Shown in pieces: positions 61,584 through 64,000 of a DNA stretch of 64,000 nucleotides. Below the pieces are notes generated by a model. The model worked only from the letters and a program-made list of their open reading frames with translations, had not been told where the DNA came from and did no database searches. The DNA is taken from assembly GCA_045541115.1 (NCBI GenBank), contig JAZQIM010000014.1, positions 62,001 through 126,000 on the forward strand. The letters are read 5' to 3'. Source of the stretch: Aphodoplasma sp045541115 (lineage in GTDB: Bacteria; Bacillota; Clostridia; UBA1381; UMGS1253). Within the stretch, counting starts at the first letter, position 1, and each line of letters starts with the position of its first letter. Position numbers and translations under genes: made by a program.

Positions 61584-62603
61584 ATGGCACAAAAGCATCT
61601 CGGCAAAGCAAGCATAGCATTTTCTAATCCGCCATCTATTATACAAAGTGCCTCGATAGCAGGTGTAAAGGAAGGCGAAGGCCCACTAGCAAAATATTAT
61701 GATGAAATACTAACCGATGACTTATATGACGAAAAAACGTGGGAAAAAGCAGAAAGCAAACTTCTCAAATCTACTCTTGAAAAACTCATTGCAAAATCAG
61801 GTGTCGCGACAAAGGATATTAACTATGTGTTTGCCGGCGATTTATTAAATCAGTGCACCGGCTCACACTATGCGCTAAAAGATTCTAACCTGCCGTTTTT
61901 TGGACTTTATGGTGCTTGCTCTACTATGGCCGAGAGCAGCGCCCTTGCATCAATAATGATTGACGGTGGGTACGCGGATTACTGCGCAGCTATCACATCG
62001 AGCCATTTTTGCTCATCAGAAAAACAATACCGTTTTCCGTTAGAATATGGTGGTCAGCGTCCTCCAACAGCACAGTGGACCGTTACAGGTTCCGGTGCAA
62101 TTTTGCTTTCATCTAAAGGAAACGGTCCATATATTACTCATATCACAACAGGAAAAATTATTGATATGGGAATAAATGACGCAAACAATATGGGCGCAGC
62201 CATGGCGCCTGCAGCAGTAGATACAATTGTTACACATTTTCAAGATACAAAATTTAGCCCTGATGACTACGATTTGATTGTGACTGGAGATTTGGCATCG
62301 GTTGGCTCGGATATTGCATGCGAGCTTATATGCGCATCAGGTTATGACATTTCGAAAATCTACAAAGACTGCGGCAATATGGTATTCGATACAAATACAC
62401 AGGACGTGCATGCAGGTGGCAGCGGATGTGGCTGCAGCGCAATCGTATTTTGCGGCTATATACTTGACATGATAAGGCAAGGTAAATTTAACAGAGTTTT
62501 ATTTATTGGAACAGGCGCGCTTATGAGTCCGCTTAATCTTTTGCAAGGAGAAAACATCCCCGGCATCGCCCACGCAATTACTGTACAAAGGAGTCTTACA
62601 TGA
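61584..62603 (+). CDS. spoVAD: Stage V sporulation protein AD
   Basis: This 339-residue thiolase-fold protein has FAGDLLNQCTGSHYAL, FFGLYGACSTMAESSALAS, ITSSHFCSSEKQYRFPLEYG and HAGGSGCGCSAIVFCGYIL, all diagnostic. SpoVAD binds dipicolinic acid and is needed for its uptake into the forespore. The catalytic residues of condensing enzymes are lacking, as normal for the family. It is followed by spoVAE with a 4-base overlap; spoVAC, usually directly upstream, is absent here. Confidence 0.97.
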   Translation: MAQKHLGKASIAFSNPPSIIQSASIAGVKEGEGPLAKYYDEILTDDLYDEKTWEKAESKLLKSTLEKLIAKSGVATKDINYVFAGDLLNQCTGSHYALKDSNLPFFGLYGACSTMAESSALASIMIDGGYADYCAAITSSHFCSSEKQYRFPLEYGGQRPPTAQWTVTGSGAILLSSKGNGPYITHITTGKIIDMGINDANNMGAAMAPAAVDTIVTHFQDTKFSPDDYDLIVTGDLASVGSDIACELICASGYDISKIYKDCGNMVFDTNTQDVHAGGSGCGCSAIVFCGYILDMIRQGKFNRVLFIGTGALMSPLNLLQGENIPGIAHAITVQRSLT

Positions 62604-62962
62604 TGATTGGTATGTATATAAAAGCGTTTATCATTGGTGGCTTATTTTGTGCTATAGCCCAGATTTTTATAGATAAAACAAAGCTTACACCTGCAAGAAT
62701 TCTCGTTTCATATGTATGCATCGGTGTAGTCCTTACAGTAATCGGCGTATATGAGCCATTAGTAAACTTTGCCGGCGCAGGTGCCACAGTCCCTATTATA
62801 GGCTTTGGATATACGCTTGGAAAAGGCGTGCTTAAAGGCATTGCGGAAAATGGTCTTTTAGGCGCTATAACAGGTGGTGTAACGGCTTCGGCAGGCGGTA
62901 TAGCCGCATCAATATTTTTTGGATATTTAATTGCTCTTATATGTAAACCAAAAGCTAAATAA
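62600..62962 (+). CDS. spoVAE: Stage V sporulation protein AE (SpoVAEb type)
   Basis: This 120-residue membrane protein has four hydrophobic helices and the family blocks AFIIGGLFCAIAQIFIDKTKLTPARILV and GAGATVPIIGFGYTLGKGVLKGI. It is part of the SpoVA dipicolinic acid channel in spores. It overlaps spoVAD and ends at a strong terminator. Confidence 0.95.
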   Translation: MMIGMYIKAFIIGGLFCAIAQIFIDKTKLTPARILVSYVCIGVVLTVIGVYEPLVNFAGAGATVPIIGFGYTLGKGVLKGIAENGLLGAITGGVTASAGGIAASIFFGYLIALICKPKAK

Positions 62963-62974
62963 AATAAACTTACT

Positions 62975-63020
62975 GTATAGAAAAAGGTTATGAAAATCAC
63001 GCCTTTTTCTATACTTTTTT
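62975..63020 (+). terminator. Terminator after spoVAE
   Basis: GTATAGAAAAAGG pairs perfectly with CCTTTTTCTATAC around a 14-base loop, followed by TTTTTT. Confidence 0.95.
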
Positions 63021-63033
63021 ATTTGCAAATACC

Positions 63034-63062
63034 TTGACTTGTAGATGTATATATTATATAAT
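63034..63062 (+). promoter_or_regulatory. Promoter of the DUF5107 gene
   Basis: TTGACT (63034-63039), 17 bases, TATAAT (63057-63062), with an AGGAGG site further downstream before the ATG at 63109. Confidence 0.8.
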
Positions 63063-63108
63063 CTAACGTGATTAAAAATATTTTTTACAAAAAAACAGGA
63101 GGCTTATC

Positions 63109-64000
63109 ATGAGCACAATATCTTTTGAGAAATTTAAAATCAAAGGTTCAAATCTCGGCGACTTCAACTGTTTGCCGGACATCAAAAACGATGAATACAT
63201 ACGAGCTCCATACACCGTTCTCCCGAGCGTTTCGGAAGAAGACGGCAAAAACATCGGTAAAGGTATGATTCCTACACTACTGCCGTACCAAATTCAAAGC
63301 AGCTACGACAGAGCAAGAGATGAACTCGAATTTGATAGCGTTGTATTGGAAAACGACTATCTTAAGGCTGTGTTTGTAACAAGCCTCGGTGGCAGACTTT
63401 GGTCGCTTTACGACAAAAAAGCCGGCAGAGATTTGCTTTATGCAAACAATGTATTTCAACCCGGCAACCTTGCACTGAGAAATGCGTGGTTTAGCGGCGG
63501 TGTTGAATGGAATTTGGGTATAAAGGGACATAACCCTCTCACATGCTCGCCTCTTTTTGCACAAAAGCTCGTCGACAAAGACGGCGAACCGATTCTAAAG
63601 ATGTATGAGTACGAGAGAATCAGAGGCGTTGCATATTCTATTATGGTGAAGCTCGTAGATGATGTTTTGCTCGTTCATCCATGCATCGAAAACACAGCAG
63701 ATGAAGATAAATATATGTATTGGTGGTCAAATATCGCAGTTGATGAAACACCGCATACAAGAGTTATCTCACCTACCGAGCTATGCTTTTCTTGTACTTA
63801 TGAAGAAGGCGGTTATAAGGTTGGAAGCGCTCCTATTCCTATGCAGGATGGAATCGATGTTACATACGCTACAAATCTTCCGCGCAGTAAAGACTTCTTC
63901 TACAACATACCAAAAGAAGAGAAAAAATGGGTAACGGCTCTTGGCAGTGATGGTTATGGTCTTATTCACCTTTCGACACCCGAGTTAATCGGAAGAAAGC
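63109..64000 (+). CDS. DUF5107-domain protein, N-terminal part
   Basis: The first 297 codons of a gene cut by the right edge of the window. The ATG at 63109 has AGGAGG 6 bases upstream. The visible part is a beta-rich DUF5107 domain (YLKAVFVTSLGGRLWSLYDKKAGRDLLY, AWFSGGVEWNLGIKGHNP, VHPCIENTADEDKYMYWWSN), similar to galactose mutarotase-like folds of sugar-active enzymes. Members are large proteins with C-terminal TPR-like repeats in many gut bacteria. The frame is open to the edge. Function likely linked to carbohydrate use. Confidence 0.8.
   Translation, partial: MSTISFEKFKIKGSNLGDFNCLPDIKNDEYIRAPYTVLPSVSEEDGKNIGKGMIPTLLPYQIQSSYDRARDELEFDSVVLENDYLKAVFVTSLGGRLWSLYDKKAGRDLLYANNVFQPGNLALRNAWFSGGVEWNLGIKGHNPLTCSPLFAQKLVDKDGEPILKMYEYERIRGVAYSIMVKLVDDVLLVHPCIENTADEDKYMYWWSNIAVDETPHTRVISPTELCFSCTYEEGGYKVGSAPIPMQDGIDVTYATNLPRSKDFFYNIPKEEKKWVTALGSDGYGLIHLSTPELIGRK

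Overview
The window looks like chromosome from a spore-forming, fermentative, strictly anaerobic member of the Clostridia (low-GC Firmicutes). The indicators are spoVAD-spoVAE, pta-ackA acetate fermentation, rubrerythrin and desulfoferrodoxin for oxygen defence, a fused IspH/ribosomal protein S1 gene, YwiB (DUF1934)-argS, HutP-cmk, strong AGGAGG ribosome binding sites and AT-rich intergenic DNA with TTGACA-17-TATAAT promoters. I cannot name the genus.

Layout. 1-5 kb (- strand): 5' end of a DRTGG-domain gene, then a peptide-utilisation unit (pepD, OPT transporter, PqqD-like protein) and a DMT permease. 5.0-11.7 kb (- strand): complete F-type ATP synthase operon atpI-B-E-F-H-A-G-D-C. Its c subunit carries two membrane carboxylates, the pattern of a Na+-coupled rotor, and its epsilon subunit lacks the C-terminal helical domain. 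11.9-20.8 kb: citrate synthase, biotin ligase, YchF, MATE and ZIP transporters, a small helical-bundle protein, and a tryptophanase/tyrosine phenol-lyase family enzyme divergent from a LysR regulator. 20.9-36.8 kb: housekeeping genes (Ctp protease, argS, ywiB, murI, ddl, ackA, pta, tmcAL, ispH-rpsA, plsC, cmk, hutP, a BaiN/HI0933-like flavoprotein, an RpiR regulator).

36.9-41.3 kb is the accessory block. It holds a retron (reverse transcriptase with NAxxH, VTG and YCDD motifs, preceded by a recognisable msr-msd RNA gene with matching a1/a2 arms and its own promoter), followed outward by small same-strand genes of unrelated families (PsiE, a WapI-like immunity candidate, a TIGR04076 protein and two orphans). 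Several families of short repeats sit at the gene junctions, including a 24/26-identical direct repeat bracketing the retron and phased tandem TTCGACATNN decamers. It reads as a modular, exchanged segment and is the best candidate here for something undescribed.

41.4-64 kb: a Cache/GGDEF signalling protein, nagB, a flavodoxin, a three-gene sugar-phosphate-like operon (SDR, PHP, zinc-type dehydrogenase), a DUF421/DUF4363 pair, a Ca2+ P-type ATPase, an RlmD-type RNA methyltransferase, a ferritin-like/VIT1 fusion, ridA-ilvB-ilvN, fba, corA behind a structured leader with a well-initiated upstream ORF, rubrerythrin, desulfoferrodoxin, spoVAD-spoVAE, and the start of a DUF5107 gene cut by the window edge.

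Start codons were chosen by Shine-Dalgarno match, so several genes begin downstream of the longest possible frame. No tRNA, rRNA, CRISPR array, insertion sequence or prophage was seen.
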